A stretch of 64,000 nt of DNA from an uncultured Flavobacterium sp. (GTDB lineage Bacteria > Bacteroidota > Bacteroidia > Flavobacteriales > Flavobacteriaceae), in contig NZ_CAMLDD010000015.1 in NCBI RefSeq assembly GCF_946478785.1, forward strand, positions 1-64,000. The letters are read 5' to 3'. Both the position numbers and the translations under genes were made by a program. The notes under the pieces are model-generated. The model was not told the origin of the DNA. It was given only the letters and a program-made list of their open reading frames with translations, and did no database searches. Of the stretch, positions 8,229 through 18,296 are shown piece after piece; positions within the stretch are counted from its first letter, which is position 1; the number at the start of each line of letters is the position of its first letter.

Positions 8229-9059
8229 TTAATCAATAGTATCCTTTCGCATCCATCCTTTTAGGGAAAAAAACAGCCCTAAAATTACGAATGGAATACT
8301 TAGTAGTTGTCCCATATTCAACATCATCCCTTTTTCAAATTCTACTTGGTCGATTTTTAAAAATTCTATTAATATCCTCATTGTAAAAATGAGAAAAATG
8401 CTTAGACCAAAATAAAAGCCGTTCCCGATTTTTACTGTGTGTCGTCGATATAGCAACAGCAGAATGAAAAAAATTATAAAATAGGATATCGCTTCGTACA
8501 GTTGAGCCGGATGTCTGGGAATGCCGTCCACCCGTTTAAAGATAAATGCCCAAGGCAGATTAGTTGGAACGCCAATCATTTCAGAGTTCATCAAATTTGA
8601 CAACCTGATAAATGCTCCACCGAGAGGGGCAACAATAGCAATCAGGTCAAATATTTTTAATAGCTTTATACTGTACTTTTTAGAATATAGCATCATTGCT
8701 ATTATCAATCCCACTGTTCCTCCGTGACTTGCCAATCCCGCAATTCCCGCAAAATGATAGCTCCCGTCCGAGCCTTTTTGTATAGGCAATAGTATTTCGA
8801 GTGGATTTTTTGAATAATATTCAAAGTCATAGAATAAGCAATGTCCTAATCTTGCACCCAATAAAATTCCAACAATTCCGTAAACGATTATCGCTTCGTG
8901 AGCCTGTGAACTTAAATTCTCATTTTTATAAATTTTCCGTAGAATGAAATAACATAGAAGCAGACCTGTCATAAATAACAGTCCATAATATTTAATTGAA
9001 AAACCGAGTATGTTTATTATTTCGGGGTCAACATCCCAATTTATATAAAGTAAATTCAT
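8229..9059 (-). CDS. lgt: Prolipoprotein diacylglyceryl transferase (cargo copy)
   Basis: Lgt transfers the diacylglyceryl group of phosphatidylglycerol to the lipobox cysteine of prolipoproteins in the inner membrane. The 276-residue protein has about seven hydrophobic segments and the family motifs: GARLGHCLFYDFEYY, HGGTVGL, the LNSEMIG loop and HPAQLYEAI. Its length is usual for the family. Lgt is normally a single essential chromosomal gene, so a copy inside an ICE is unusual; it may supply lipidation of ICE-encoded lipoproteins (the RND adaptor at 18297 and the TlpA protein at 17702 have lipoboxes) or resist an Lgt-directed toxic agent. Both ideas are inference. Confidence 0.9.
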   Translation of the reverse strand: MNLLYINWDVDPEIINILGFSIKYYGLLFMTGLLLCYFILRKIYKNENLSSQAHEAIIVYGIVGILLGARLGHCLFYDFEYYSKNPLEILLPIQKGSDGSYHFAGIAGLASHGGTVGLIIAMMLYSKKYSIKLLKIFDLIAIVAPLGGAFIRLSNLMNSEMIGVPTNLPWAFIFKRVDGIPRHPAQLYEAISYFIIFFILLLLYRRHTVKIGNGFYFGLSIFLIFTMRILIEFLKIDQVEFEKGMMLNMGQLLSIPFVILGLFFSLKGWMRKDTID

Positions 9060-9262
9060 TTGTTAAGTTTATCTATCGCAAAAATTGCAACTTATTTAAA
9101 ATTGCTCTTCGTTAGAACCATAAAAAAAGAGTACAACCTATATTTTTAATTAGAGTGTACTCATCCTTACCCTTTCAAGTTATTAACAAAGTTACAAATT
9201 AAATCTTCGGCTCGTTACCGATTACATCTAAAGCTACCATCTTTAACTAAGTGTTTCTGACT

Positions 9263-9727
9263 TCAACAACATTCCGAATCAGGAGAGCCACAACTGTTAT
9301 CTACTGAAGATAATTGTGGCTTTTGTTTATCGGAGGGAATATTGCAGGCTTTCCGGGCAACACAGGCAGTAGCTTTGTTTTTCAATACAAATTGTTTACC
9401 GTTATAGGCCAAATCGTATTTACCAATTGTCTCGTTCTGATATTCAACTTCTATGTCTGCATCTTCAATGCTTAGTTTTTCTTCAGCCAAATTGATAATG
9501 CTCAACAATTTCTCAGGTTTTAAGCGATGGTCATAGTCATCTGCACTCCATAACTGCAAGCTGATAACTTTTTCGTACCTGATCGTTTTTGCACAGTCAA
9601 TAAATAGTTTTGTAATAACGCCTATTTCTGTAATGTGGAAATTTTCCGGTACTAATGTACCGTTCTCCAACTGAAATTCAACATTATTCAATGACGGTAA
9701 TATTTCCTTGATTTCTGAAAGCTTCAC
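9263..9727 (-). CDS. DUF6428-family protein with cysteine-rich tail
   Basis: The 154-residue protein looks like the DUF6428 family, found in Bacteroidota and often beside arsenic-resistance genes. The first 120 residues are a soluble alpha/beta domain beginning MKLSEIKEILPSLNNVEFQL. The C terminus carries several cysteines (TACVARKAC, then CGSPDSECC at the very end), suggesting a metal- or metalloid-binding tail. No arsR, arsenate reductase or arsenite transporter is next to it, so it may be an orphan from an ars operon. Function is unknown; the arsenic link is knowledge about the family, not something shown here. Confidence 0.65.
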   Translation of the reverse strand: MKLSEIKEILPSLNNVEFQLENGTLVPENFHITEIGVITKLFIDCAKTIRYEKVISLQLWSADDYDHRLKPEKLLSIINLAEEKLSIEDADIEVEYQNETIGKYDLAYNGKQFVLKNKATACVARKACNIPSDKQKPQLSSVDNSCGSPDSECC

Positions 9728-9804
9728 TTTTATGGTTATTATACTTTTTGTTGCAATTAATCTTTATACTAAATAAGATTCACACACTAATTAGATTTAG
9801 AAAT

Positions 9805-9827
9805 AACCCTCCAATTTGAGGAGGGTT
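9805..9827 (-). terminator. Terminator downstream of the histone H1-like gene
   Basis: The inverted repeat AACCCTCC/GGAGGGTT with a 7-base loop lies 6 bases beyond the stop codon at 9833 on the minus strand. It lacks a strong U-run on that side but is well formed. Confidence 0.6.
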
Positions 9828-9832
9828 CTGTT

Positions 9833-10009
9833 TTAAGCTTTTGATGCTTCAAGAGATGTTTTTCTAAATTCTTTTAAGAGTTTCTCTAACTCTAAAGAAG
9901 CTTTACGGGCTCTTGTTCCGGCAGCTTTATTTCCTTTTTCTGCCTGTAATTCTGCATCTGCTTTAAGTGTTTCAAAGCTTGCATTGATTTTTTCGATTAG
10001 TTCTTTCAT
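9833..10009 (-). CDS. Histone H1-like (Hc1-type) small basic protein
   Basis: A 58-residue protein is encoded on the minus strand, starting ATG at 10009 (MKELIEKINASFETLKADAE) and ending TAA at 9833-9835. The central and C-terminal parts are rich in Lys, Ala and Arg (KGNKAAGTRARKASLELEKL). It matches the short 'histone H1' proteins of Bacteroidota, which begin with the same MKELIEKIN-like helix. Such proteins are predicted nucleoid- or DNA-associated factors and occur on chromosomes and ICEs. It is transcribed divergently from the DUF1896 operon and is followed by a hairpin. DNA binding is inferred from composition. Confidence 0.8.
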   Translation of the reverse strand: MKELIEKINASFETLKADAELQAEKGNKAAGTRARKASLELEKLLKEFRKTSLEASKA

Positions 10010-10128
10010 TGTGACAAGAGATTAAAAATTTACTATACAAAAATATACAAAAAAAGCACTAGGTCATGTCTTCAATAATTTATAGAATAAATGTGCTTCA
10101 TAAATGTACTTCTTCATTTCACGAACTT

Positions 10129-10168
10129 ACGCCAAACCCTTCCTCTCGAAGCCAAACACTACCACTTT
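10129..10168 (+). repeat. ICE operon-head repeat, copy g (degenerate)
   Basis: Two GCCAAAC half-elements occur here. The second reads GCCAAACACTACC followed by ACTTTT, one base off the core GCCAAAYRNTGCC. It lies about 65 bases upstream of the DUF1896 gene, the same setting as the other copies. Confidence 0.5.
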
Positions 10169-10232
10169 TGTTAAAGCCCTTATCCATTGCTATAATTTTA
10201 GGTTTTCATCAAAATTCTAAACAAAACATAGT

Positions 10233-10670
10233 ATGGATACACAGCAAAAAGACCTTTCGTATTTTAAGTTACGACTACAAGAATTACTCAACACCAGCTT
10301 TCCTGACAGAGCCTTTGACACAAAGTTTATACAGCAGCGTTCCTCATGGGCGACTAATGCTTATGAGGGAGCTTTCCGATCGGGAAATCCTGTTGAGCGA
10401 TGTGATGAAATTGCCAATTACATACTTTTTGAGGGCTTGCACTTCTCTAAGTTTGACACCGTATTTCAAGTGGTTTGCAATGAGTTCGATACCATCATGG
10501 CAGACGAAGAGTTGCGACCGTTTGCACTTAAAATGTTTCCTGTTTGCGAACCCGTTTTCACAAATTACCAACTAACTGATGATTTCGCTTATAACAAAGA
10601 GTACGACCTGCTCTATACCGAACTGACAGGAACCATCGCAATCTGGATTGAGGAAAATGGCCTTCAGTAA
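10233..10670 (+). CDS. DUF1896-family protein
   Basis: The 145-residue acidic, soluble protein matches the DUF1896 family, found almost only next to the large DNA methylase/helicase of Bacteroidota conjugative elements. Recognisable blocks are [18 protein letters not shown] near the N terminus and [19 protein letters not shown] in the middle. It overlaps the next gene by 14 bases, so the two are translationally coupled and probably work together. No catalytic residues can be named. A role as partner or specificity factor of the methylase/helicase is inference from gene order. Confidence 0.85.
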   Translation: MDTQQKDLSYFKLRLQELLNTSFPDRAFDTKFIQQRSSWATNAYEGAFRSGNPVERCDEIANYILFEGLHFSKFDTVFQVVCNEFDTIMADEELRPFALKMFPVCEPVFTNYQLTDDFAYNKEYDLLYTELTGTIAIWIEENGLQ

Positions 10671-13600
10671 AAAGTTCCATCTCCAACAGAACATTTATGC
10701 CCTAAGAACAGCTTTTAAACTTGAAAAGGAGAAACGGACACCCACGTCGGGCGAAAGACTGCTAATGATGCAATACAGCGGATTTGGCGGTCTAAAGTTC
10801 GTTTTGAACCCTGTAGCAAACGAAATAGATATCAATCATTGGAGAAAAACAGACCACCAGTTCTTTGAAGCTACACAGGAATTGCACCAGCTTTTAAGAG
10901 AAAACTCCGCAGACGAAAAAGAATACCGTCGCTATGTAGACAGTATGCGGAACTCCGTACTTACCGCTTTTTATACGCCTGCGCCACTGATCAAAGCATT
11001 GGCAGATGTAATGAAAGAAAACGGTATTACCGTCAATAAAATGCTGGAACCTTCTGCCGGAGCCGGAGCATTTATAGAAACGTTCAAAGAAAGTTTTGGA
11101 GCTATACGTGATATTTCTGCTTATGAAAAAGACCTGCTTACTGGAAAAATTCTGAAACATATCTACCCAGATGTGAATGCACACGTCCGGGGTTTTGAAG
11201 ACATACCTGAAGCAGATAAAGAGAGCTATGATCTGGTTACCAGTAATATTCCTTTTGGCACGGCATCGGTTTTTGACCTTTCCTATACAAGAGGTAATGA
11301 TCCTGCAAAAGCATTGGCGGCAAAAGCCATTCACAACTATTTCTTCTTAAAGGGAAGCGATATGCTTCGTGATGGCGGTATTTTGGCATTCATCACCTCG
11401 CAGGGCGTATTGGACAGCCCTGCCAATCAGCCGATACGGGAAGCCTTGATGAAAGAGAACAATCTGGTATCTGTGGTCAGGTTGCCCAACAATCTCTTTA
11501 CCGAACATGCCGGAACCGAAGTAGGAAGTGACCTGGTGATCTTACAGAAGAACAAGAACAAAAAAGAACTTACCGAAAACGAAAAAGATTTCTGCATATC
11601 TATCGATGCCAAAGACGACCGGAAAATAAATGCCTGGATCATGTATTCAGCCTGTACGGTCTTTGATGAGATTGTCGAAAGCACAGACCAGTACGGGCGT
11701 AAACAGTCTATCTTTCTGCACAGCGGAGGTGCCCAAGGTATTGCGGATGATGTAACAAAATTGCTCAGGGAAGATTTCGGGAACTACCTGAATCTTGACT
11801 TATACAACGGTAAAAAGCAAGATGCCTCTTTACAAAAAGAAGAGGTTCCACCGCCTGTACCTAAAGTTGAACCCATTATTCAGCCGATAATTGCAAGTGA
11901 ACCTTTAAAAGAAGAACAGAAACAGGTTCCATCAAATAATACAGTTCCCAATCAGGAAGTACAACTGAATTTGTTCGACCTTTTTGAAAGCCCGCAACCC
12001 GTAGCATTAGTTACACCTATACCAACAGTTAAAAAGAAAACGCCTGCCAAAAAGAAAGCTGTAAGGAAAAGCTATCAGGGTAATCTGTTCAACGGAACGA
12101 TGCAGCAAACTTACATACCAAACCAAAACATCCCAAAAACGGGAGCATCTCCAAACGGACAGGCAGCAATTATCGGCGATCTATTTTCAGGGGTGAATGG
12201 TAACGGTAAATCAGAAGAAAGCCCAAAACAGGTTTTCCCGACAGAGCCGGAACCATACACCGAACCCTTACAGGCTTTTCATAGAAATGATAGTCTGGTA
12301 TCGTTCAAAGGAGCGGTTGGCTACCTGAAAAACATAAATGTTTACAGGGAAAATGCTGTGTTTCATCCTTTGGCTTTAACACAAAGCCAAAAGCTAAGAA
12401 CCGAAGCCTATGTCAACTTGCGTGATATTTATATCGATCTCTACCAGAAAGAAGCCGAAAAACAAACCGAACACAAAGAAGAACGGGAAGAGCTAAACAG
12501 CCTCTACGACGCATTTGTAAAAAAGTACGGCAATCTGAACGCTGCCGATAATATCAAACTCATCAAGACCGATAGTGCCGGAAAGGAAATTCCTTACCTG
12601 GAACGTGTGGTTGGCGGTGTCGTGCATAAGTCGGATATATTCCACCGCCCGGTAAGTTTCTCAATCACTACACTCGCAACTGATAATCCCGATGAAGCCT
12701 TATCCGCATCCCTTAACCGATACGGAACCGTTGATTTGGATTATATGTCAGAAATCAGCGGAATGCCCGCTGATGAACTGAAGAATGCACTGCATGGTCG
12801 TATCTATTACGATCCTTTGCAGAAAGGTTATGAAATTACCGAAAGATGGATTGCCGGAAACGTGGTTGAAAAAGCGGATGATGTACGCAATTATTTAGCG
12901 AACCACCCAGAAGATAAAGAAGCCAAGGAAAGCCTTTCCGCTTTGGAGGAAGCAAGGCCAAGACGTATCGAGTTTGAAGAACTGGATTTTAATCTCGGCG
13001 AACGCTGGATACCTACAGGGATTTATGCCCGCTTCGCTTCGCACCTGTTCGATACGGATGTGCGTATTCATTACTCTGAAACCACGGACGATTTTAACAT
13101 CAATTGCAATAGTAAGAACGTCCATATCTGGGATAAATATGCCATCAAATCGCAAAGCCGTACTTATGACGGTATTGCTTTGCTGAAACATGCACTTGTC
13201 AATACCACACCTGATATTACCAAAAAGGTTACGATAGATGACAAAGAAGTCAAGGTAAGGGATATGGAAGCCATACAGATGGCAAATACCAAGATTGATG
13301 AAATCCGTACTGCTTTTACCGACTGGCTTCACGCACAAAACGATGAATTTAAAAAAAGGCTAACCGACCAATACAACGACACCTTCAATTGCTTTGTACG
13401 TCCGCAGTATGACGGCAGTCATCAGGAGTTCCCTGGACTGGATAGAAAAGGTCTAGGCATTGAAGACTTGTATTCAAGTCAGAAAGATGCCGTGTGGATG
13501 ATAAAGCTCAATGGCGGTGCTATTTGTGACCACGAAGTAGGTGCCGGCAAAACCTTGATTATGTGTACGGCTGCTCAGGAAATGAAGCGGTTGGGTATGG

Positions 13601-16080
13601 TACATAAGCCGATGATTTTAGGACTAAAAGCCAATGTACACGAAATAGCGGAGACTTACCGTAAAGCCTATCCACACGCTAAAATCCTTTATCCCGGAAA
13701 GGAAGATTTTACTCCACAGAAAAGACAACGGATTTTTGGCGACATCAAAAATAATGATTGGGATTGTGTGATATTGACACACGATCAGTTCGGCATGATA
13801 CCCCAATCACCCGAAATGCAGAAAGAGATATTGGAGGGTGAGCTACAGAACGTGGAAGACAACCTTGCTGCTCTGGAAGCACAGGGCAATGAAATTTCAA
13901 GAGGTATGCTCAAAGGCGTACAGATACGCAAGCAGAACCTTGAAGTCCGGTTGAAAACACTGGAACACGATATTGAAAACCGAAAAGATGATGTAGTTGA
14001 TTTTAAAATGATGGGCATCGACCATTTGCTGGTTGATGAAAGCCACCGTTTTAAAAATCTGATGTTTAATACCCGCCATGAGCGTGTCGCCGGATTGGGT
14101 AATATGGCAGGTAGCCAAAGGGCAATGAACCTGCTGTTTGCCATCCGTACGATTCAGGAACGCACCGGAAAGGATTTGGGAGCAACTTTTCTATCGGGTA
14201 CTACGATTAGCAATTCGCTGACGGAATTGTATCTGCTTTTTAAATACTTGCGACCACAGGCATTGGAAAAACAGGGTATCAATTGCTTTGATGCCTGGGC
14301 GGCCATCTATGCCCGCAAGACTACCGATTATGAATTTTCTGTGGCTAACAATATTGTATCAAAAGAGCGTTTCCGCTTCTTTATCAAAGTGCCGGAACTT
14401 GCCCAATTCTATTCCGAGATAACGGATTACCGAACCGCCAAAGATATAGGCATAGATCGTCCGGAAAAGAATGAGATACTATACAATATCCCTCCAACAC
14501 CAGAGCAGGAAGTATTTATCAAAAAATTGATGGAATTTGCCAAAACGGGCAATGCTGAACTGTTGGGACGACCGCCATTATCTCAAAGTGAGGAAAAGGC
14601 AAAGATGCTAATTGCAACGGATTACGCTCGTAAGATGTCTTTGGATATGCGGATGATAAACCGTAAATACGAAGATCACCCTGACAATAAAGCTTCCCAT
14701 TGTGCAGCAAACATTGCCAAATACTACAATAAGTTCAACCCACAGAAAGGCACACAATTTATATTCTCCGATCTGGGAACCTACAAGCCAGGCGAATGGA
14801 ATGTATATTCGGAAATTAAACGCAAACTGGTCGAAGATCACGGTATCCCTGCACATGAAGTTCGTTTTATACAAGAAGCCAAAAACGAGAAGCAGCGTAA
14901 GCAACTGATCAGCGATGTCAATGAGGGAAGGATAAGGGTACTGTTTGGTTCTACAGAAATGTTGGGTACAGGTGTAAATGCACAAAAACGAGCGGTTGCC
15001 GTACATCACCTCGATATACCATGGCGACCGTCAGACCTTGCCCAAAGGGATGGACGGGCTATCCGAAAAGGGAATGATATTGCGAAGTTCTTTGCAGACA
15101 ACAAAGTAGATATTTTTATCTATGCGGTTGAGAAATCACTAGACAGTTATAAGTTTAATACGCTTTACAACAAGCAGGTTTTCATTGGTCAGCTGAAAAG
15201 TAACAGCATGGGCAAACGTACCATTGATGAAGGTGCAATGGATGAAAAAACCGGAATGAATTTCTCTGAATATGTGGCAATCCTTTCAGGGAATACCGAT
15301 CTGCTTGAAAAGGCAAAATTGGAAAAACAAATTGCAGGTCTGGAAAGTGAAAAACAGGCATTCAACCGTTCCAAATACAGCTCTAAACACAAGTTGGAGG
15401 ATGTTACCTCCATGCTGGAGGGTGCTCAATCCCGATTGGAACGGATGAGCCTTGACTGGAACTATCTGGAACAACGGATACAGAAACGTTCGGACAGTAG
15501 TATTGCTAATCCTGTTCAGTTGGAGGGTTTGTCGGCAAATGCCGATGTCAAACAGATTGGTGCAAAACTCAACCAGATAGCGGATAAAGCCCGCACCGGT
15601 GGTGATTACCAAGAGATAGGCAGTCTGTATGGATTTCAGTTATTGGTCAAAACAGAAGTTTCTGAAAAAGAGGGCGTGGATATCCGTGTAAACCGTTTCC
15701 TGATACAAGGTGAAGGAAACATCAAATACACCTATAACAACGGTGTTATGGCAAAGGATCCTGAAACGGCAGCGATGAATTTTCTAAAGGCATTGGAAAA
15801 ACTACCGGGATATATAGAGCAGGAACAAAAGAAAATAACCGAACTTAAAAAAGACCTTCCTGTACTTCAGGAAATCGTAAACGGTACTTGGAACAAAGAA
15901 ACCCGACTAAGCGAACTCAAAACCGAATTAGCTTCCGTCGATAGAAAGATCATGTTGTCTATTGCTCCTGAAACCAAAGAAGAGCCTGCTGAAAAGACTG
16001 AGAAAAAGGACCAAAATCAAAATATTTCGGAAGTCATTATAAGGACAAAAGGTGTCCACATACCAAGGGGTATGCTGTGA
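10657..16080 (+). CDS. Large N6-adenine methylase / SNF2-type helicase fusion
   Basis: This protein of about 1807 residues fuses a methyltransferase to a superfamily 2 helicase. The N-terminal part has the SAM-binding motif [13 protein letters not shown] (about residue 129) and the catalytic-loop equivalent SNIPFG (about residue 196), a variant of NPPF/Y. A Pro/Gln/Lys-rich linker follows (about 390-530). The helicase part has DHEVGAGKT (about residue 958), [11 protein letters not shown] (about 1126) and the motif VI region [20 protein letters not shown] (about 1453). The C terminus is coiled-coil-like. Such proteins are widespread in Bacteroidota ICEs and plasmids; hemimethylation or anti-restriction roles are suspected. 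ATG 10657 was chosen; the TTG at 10648 is a weaker choice. Confidence 0.9.
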   Translation: MAFSKKFHLQQNIYALRTAFKLEKEKRTPTSGERLLMMQYSGFGGLKFVLNPVANEIDINHWRKTDHQFFEATQELHQLLRENSADEKEYRRYVDSMRNSVLTAFYTPAPLIKALADVMKENGITVNKMLEPSAGAGAFIETFKESFGAIRDISAYEKDLLTGKILKHIYPDVNAHVRGFEDIPEADKESYDLVTSNIPFGTASVFDLSYTRGNDPAKALAAKAIHNYFFLKGSDMLRDGGILAFITSQGVLDSPANQPIREALMKENNLVSVVRLPNNLFTEHAGTEVGSDLVILQKNKNKKELTENEKDFCISIDAKDDRKINAWIMYSACTVFDEIVESTDQYGRKQSIFLHSGGAQGIADDVTKLLREDFGNYLNLDLYNGKKQDASLQKEEVPPPVPKVEPIIQPIIASEPLKEEQKQVPSNNTVPNQEVQLNLFDLFESPQPVALVTPIPTVKKKTPAKKKAVRKSYQGNLFNGTMQQTYIPNQNIPKTGASPNGQAAIIGDLFSGVNGNGKSEESPKQVFPTEPEPYTEPLQAFHRNDSLVSFKGAVGYLKNINVYRENAVFHPLALTQSQKLRTEAYVNLRDIYIDLYQKEAEKQTEHKEEREELNSLYDAFVKKYGNLNAADNIKLIKTDSAGKEIPYLERVVGGVVHKSDIFHRPVSFSITTLATDNPDEALSASLNRYGTVDLDYMSEISGMPADELKNALHGRIYYDPLQKGYEITERWIAGNVVEKADDVRNYLANHPEDKEAKESLSALEEARPRRIEFEELDFNLGERWIPTGIYARFASHLFDTDVRIHYSETTDDFNINCNSKNVHIWDKYAIKSQSRTYDGIALLKHALVNTTPDITKKVTIDDKEVKVRDMEAIQMANTKIDEIRTAFTDWLHAQNDEFKKRLTDQYNDTFNCFVRPQYDGSHQEFPGLDRKGLGIEDLYSSQKDAVWMIKLNGGAICDHEVGAGKTLIMCTAAQEMKRLGMVHKPMILGLKANVHEIAETYRKAYPHAKILYPGKEDFTPQKRQRIFGDIKNNDWDCVILTHDQFGMIPQSPEMQKEILEGELQNVEDNLAALEAQGNEISRGMLKGVQIRKQNLEVRLKTLEHDIENRKDDVVDFKMMGIDHLLVDESHRFKNLMFNTRHERVAGLGNMAGSQRAMNLLFAIRTIQERTGKDLGATFLSGTTISNSLTELYLLFKYLRPQALEKQGINCFDAWAAIYARKTTDYEFSVANNIVSKERFRFFIKVPELAQFYSEITDYRTAKDIGIDRPEKNEILYNIPPTPEQEVFIKKLMEFAKTGNAELLGRPPLSQSEEKAKMLIATDYARKMSLDMRMINRKYEDHPDNKASHCAANIAKYYNKFNPQKGTQFIFSDLGTYKPGEWNVYSEIKRKLVEDHGIPAHEVRFIQEAKNEKQRKQLISDVNEGRIRVLFGSTEMLGTGVNAQKRAVAVHHLDIPWRPSDLAQRDGRAIRKGNDIAKFFADNKVDIFIYAVEKSLDSYKFNTLYNKQVFIGQLKSNSMGKRTIDEGAMDEKTGMNFSEYVAILSGNTDLLEKAKLEKQIAGLESEKQAFNRSKYSSKHKLEDVTSMLEGAQSRLERMSLDWNYLEQRIQKRSDSSIANPVQLEGLSANADVKQIGAKLNQIADKARTGGDYQEIGSLYGFQLLVKTEVSEKEGVDIRVNRFLIQGEGNIKYTYNNGVMAKDPETAAMNFLKALEKLPGYIEQEQKKITELKKDLPVLQEIVNGTWNKETRLSELKTELASVDRKIMLSIAPETKEEPAEKTEKKDQNQNISEVIIRTKGVHIPRGML

Positions 16081-16101
16081 AACGGAATTGACTTACAATA
16101 T

Positions 16102-16144
16102 AAAAAGTAAACGGAGACTATAAGGGATCAACGTTTACTTTTTT
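16102..16144. terminator. Bidirectional terminator between methylase and second rteC
   Basis: A 12-bp perfect stem, AAAAAGTAAACG at 16102-16113 and its complement at 16132-16143, with an 18-base loop, lies between convergent genes. A/T runs on both sides suit termination in both directions. Confidence 0.8.
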
Positions 16145-16156
16145 GTGTAGTTGGTA

Positions 16157-16987
16157 TTATACCTTTTCATCCTGTTCATCCATTTTTCTGATTAAAGCAT
16201 CCCGTAAGCTATCAATGAATTTTGTTCGGTTTATTTTTCGGGATTTAAGTTCCATAAAAGTATGATAGAAATCTCCCAGATCTACATTAAAGATGCTTTC
16301 AAATGTTTTCGCTATTTCTTTTATATCGGCATTTCCGTTATTAAAAACATTTTGTGAATACAGAGCATAAATTAATTCGGTTAATGCAGTTTTATTGGCA
16401 GTCCATTTTAAAGGATTATCATCAAATGATTTTTTAGGGGTGCGGGTATTTAGCTGATCTTCAAGATATACCTGTATCAGGTCATTTGCAATAATTTTAG
16501 CTACTTTATAATCGTGTGAAGTTGTAAAATTGTGATCTGCTTCGAAATAAAACGTGTCAAGGCTCAATTTAATATCATGTTTTCCACGTACAAAATATTT
16601 GTGGTCCAAATATGTGCTGTTAGTTCTGTAATATTTATAAAAATCGAGATTGTTATCAAAATACCTTTTCAACTTTGAAAGCTCATTGTCGATATATTTT
16701 TTAATGGCTTTCCCATTGCCATAAGGCTTTTTTGTTTCTATTTTGTAAACAGCATTGTGATAAATAAGTTTTGAAAGAATGACAGGCTTTAAATGCTTAA
16801 AGAAATATATTTCCTCTTCTGTACTATTAAAGCCACGTTCTGCCACAAACTTTTTCAAATCTGCCATGTTATTGATCAGAAGTTCAATAATCTCCTGCGC
16901 CAGCAAAATTGGATTTTCCATTTCCATTGTCAACTCAATAATTTTTTCCTCGACGTTTCGAATACATTCTCTATAGCATTTTTCCAT
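16157..16987 (-). CDS. rteC: RteC-domain regulatory protein (second copy)
   Basis: This 276-residue protein shares the RteC pattern of the gene at 411: IYFFKHLKPVILSKLIYHNAVYKIE aligns with IDFFKKIKPQILGKLIFYNKIFRFE there, and both have the FYKYYR/FYRYYR motif and a similar C terminus (TALTELIYALY against NALIELIYALY). The two are clearly paralogous but well diverged. It is convergent with the methylase gene and sits at the edge of the efflux cargo. It may control a different ICE promoter or be the regulator of another element that merged here. The DNA target is unknown. Confidence 0.8.
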   Translation of the reverse strand: MEKCYRECIRNVEEKIIELTMEMENPILLAQEIIELLINNMADLKKFVAERGFNSTEEEIYFFKHLKPVILSKLIYHNAVYKIETKKPYGNGKAIKKYIDNELSKLKRYFDNNLDFYKYYRTNSTYLDHKYFVRGKHDIKLSLDTFYFEADHNFTTSHDYKVAKIIANDLIQVYLEDQLNTRTPKKSFDDNPLKWTANKTALTELIYALYSQNVFNNGNADIKEIAKTFESIFNVDLGDFYHTFMELKSRKINRTKFIDSLRDALIRKMDEQDEKV

Positions 16988-17060
16988 TCGGTAATTTTTT
17001 GTGGTTATATAAACAATCTATTTTGTACGGTTAATTATCAAATGGAAGACCTTTTAATTC

Positions 17061-17699
17061 TTAGTCTTCCATCAATTCTTTCATCTGCTCTATAAACTTT
17101 TCGGAAGTATAATTAGCAAATCCTGTGTGGTGAAATCGGATTTTTCCTGTCTTATCCAATACAAGGGTTGTGGGCAACGACCCGGCATAAATTTCTGCCG
17201 GAACATTACCACTGGATCTGTAAAGTGGAACTGAAAACTTTTCTCTATTCAAATATTCTCTTGCTACCGCTATATCGTTATCCTCATTAATTGTAAGAAA
17301 GAAAAAATCAGGATGGTCTTTGAATGTGGAATAGAGTTTTTCAATAGAAGGAAACTCAGCCCTGCAAGGCGGACACCACGATGCCCAGAAGTTGATGAAA
17401 ACTACTTTTCCTCTTAATGAGGAGGTATTCACAACATTGCCTTTCTCGTCGAAAAAATTAAAATCTGAGTTAACCTGGTTCACTGTATCCGTGTCCTTTT
17501 TATCTATACTTGCATTAAAAATCCCTGTCGCCATAAGTTGTCGTAGCAGGAATGATTTTGCATCGGGGCTGACGAACAGTACCCCGATCAAGATCACCAT
17601 TACCATAGTAAAACCGCTTTTACGGATGTACTGCCAAAACTGATTTGTAGGTGGTTTTTCTTTTGAAAGCTCTTTGTTGTTCAACATAATTTCGTTCAT
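17061..17699 (-). CDS. TlpA-family membrane-anchored thioredoxin
   Basis: The 212-residue protein has an N-terminal membrane anchor at about residues 30-46 and a periplasmic TlpA/ResA-type thioredoxin domain with redox motif WCPPC (Cys109 and Cys112 in FINFWASWCPPCRAEFPS). The cis-proline region is the SLPTTLVLDKTGKI segment. TlpA proteins reduce or exchange disulfides in exported proteins. It is the last gene of a five-gene minus-strand operon, 2 bases after a second TlpA gene, following an RND efflux system. Why a pump operon carries two thioredoxins is not clear; protection of the periplasm from thiol-reactive compounds is a plausible inference. Confidence 0.9.
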   Translation of the reverse strand: MNEIMLNNKELSKEKPPTNQFWQYIRKSGFTMVMVILIGVLFVSPDAKSFLLRQLMATGIFNASIDKKDTDTVNQVNSDFNFFDEKGNVVNTSSLRGKVVFINFWASWCPPCRAEFPSIEKLYSTFKDHPDFFFLTINEDNDIAVAREYLNREKFSVPLYRSSGNVPAEIYAGSLPTTLVLDKTGKIRFHHTGFANYTSEKFIEQMKELMED

Positions 17700-17701
17700 T
17701 T

Positions 17702-18289
17702 TTAGTTACTTTCAACCAATTCTTTAAGGGCTTTCACTATTTCGGGGCTTGAATAATCCCTACCACCTTCTAAACGGGCAATCATATCTCCGCTTTTGTC
17801 GAGTATAACCGTAGTCGGAATTGCACCTCCTAAATAATCGGAAGGTATATTTCCGGCTGGAACATATACAGGCAGGTCATACTTTTTCTTCTTCATAAAT
17901 GCAGTAGATTTTTCGATTTTGTTATCCACATCTACCATTAAAAACACGATGTCGTTATTGCCGTTAAATGATTGTTTCAGTTGGTTGATTGACGGCATTT
18001 CTTGAATACATGGCGGACACCACGTAGCCCAAAAATTGATGAATACCACCTTGCCTTTTAAGGATTTTAGCGATACGGTTTTTTCATCCTTGTCTTTAAA
18101 TACCACATCATCACCGGTCTGTTCCGGCAATGATGTATTTTCTTTTTCCGCGATTGCAGTTGGTGCAGATTGCGACACGGTTTTCGTTTGCTCATTGCCG
18201 TTGCAGCCCGCAAAGCAGAAGCCTCCAATTGTTACCAAAATGTACGTGAGCATCGCTCTTTTATTTAATTTCATTTTCATATCCTTCAT
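17702..18289 (-). CDS. TlpA-family thioredoxin lipoprotein
   Basis: The 195-residue protein has a lipoprotein signal with lipobox FAGC, cysteine at residue 29, then a low-complexity linker and a TlpA-type thioredoxin domain with WCPPC (Cys91 and Cys94). The cis-proline motif lies in GAIPTTVILDKSGDM. It is similar to the next gene downstream (17061-17699), a tandem duplicate with a different anchor: lipid here, a transmembrane helix there. The gene starts 8 bases after the stop of the RND adaptor gene and is surely in the same operon. ATG 18277 (MKMKLNK) is a possible alternative start. Confidence 0.9.
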   Translation of the reverse strand: MKDMKMKLNKRAMLTYILVTIGGFCFAGCNGNEQTKTVSQSAPTAIAEKENTSLPEQTGDDVVFKDKDEKTVSLKSLKGKVVFINFWATWCPPCIQEMPSINQLKQSFNGNNDIVFLMVDVDNKIEKSTAFMKKKKYDLPVYVPAGNIPSDYLGGAIPTTVILDKSGDMIARLEGGRDYSSPEIVKALKELVESN

Positions 18290-18296
18290 ATTTTTG

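Noticed and set aside
10066..10575. Open frame of 169 codons overlapping the DUF1896 gene
   Set aside because: It is in a different frame of a clear family member and has no family resemblance of its own.
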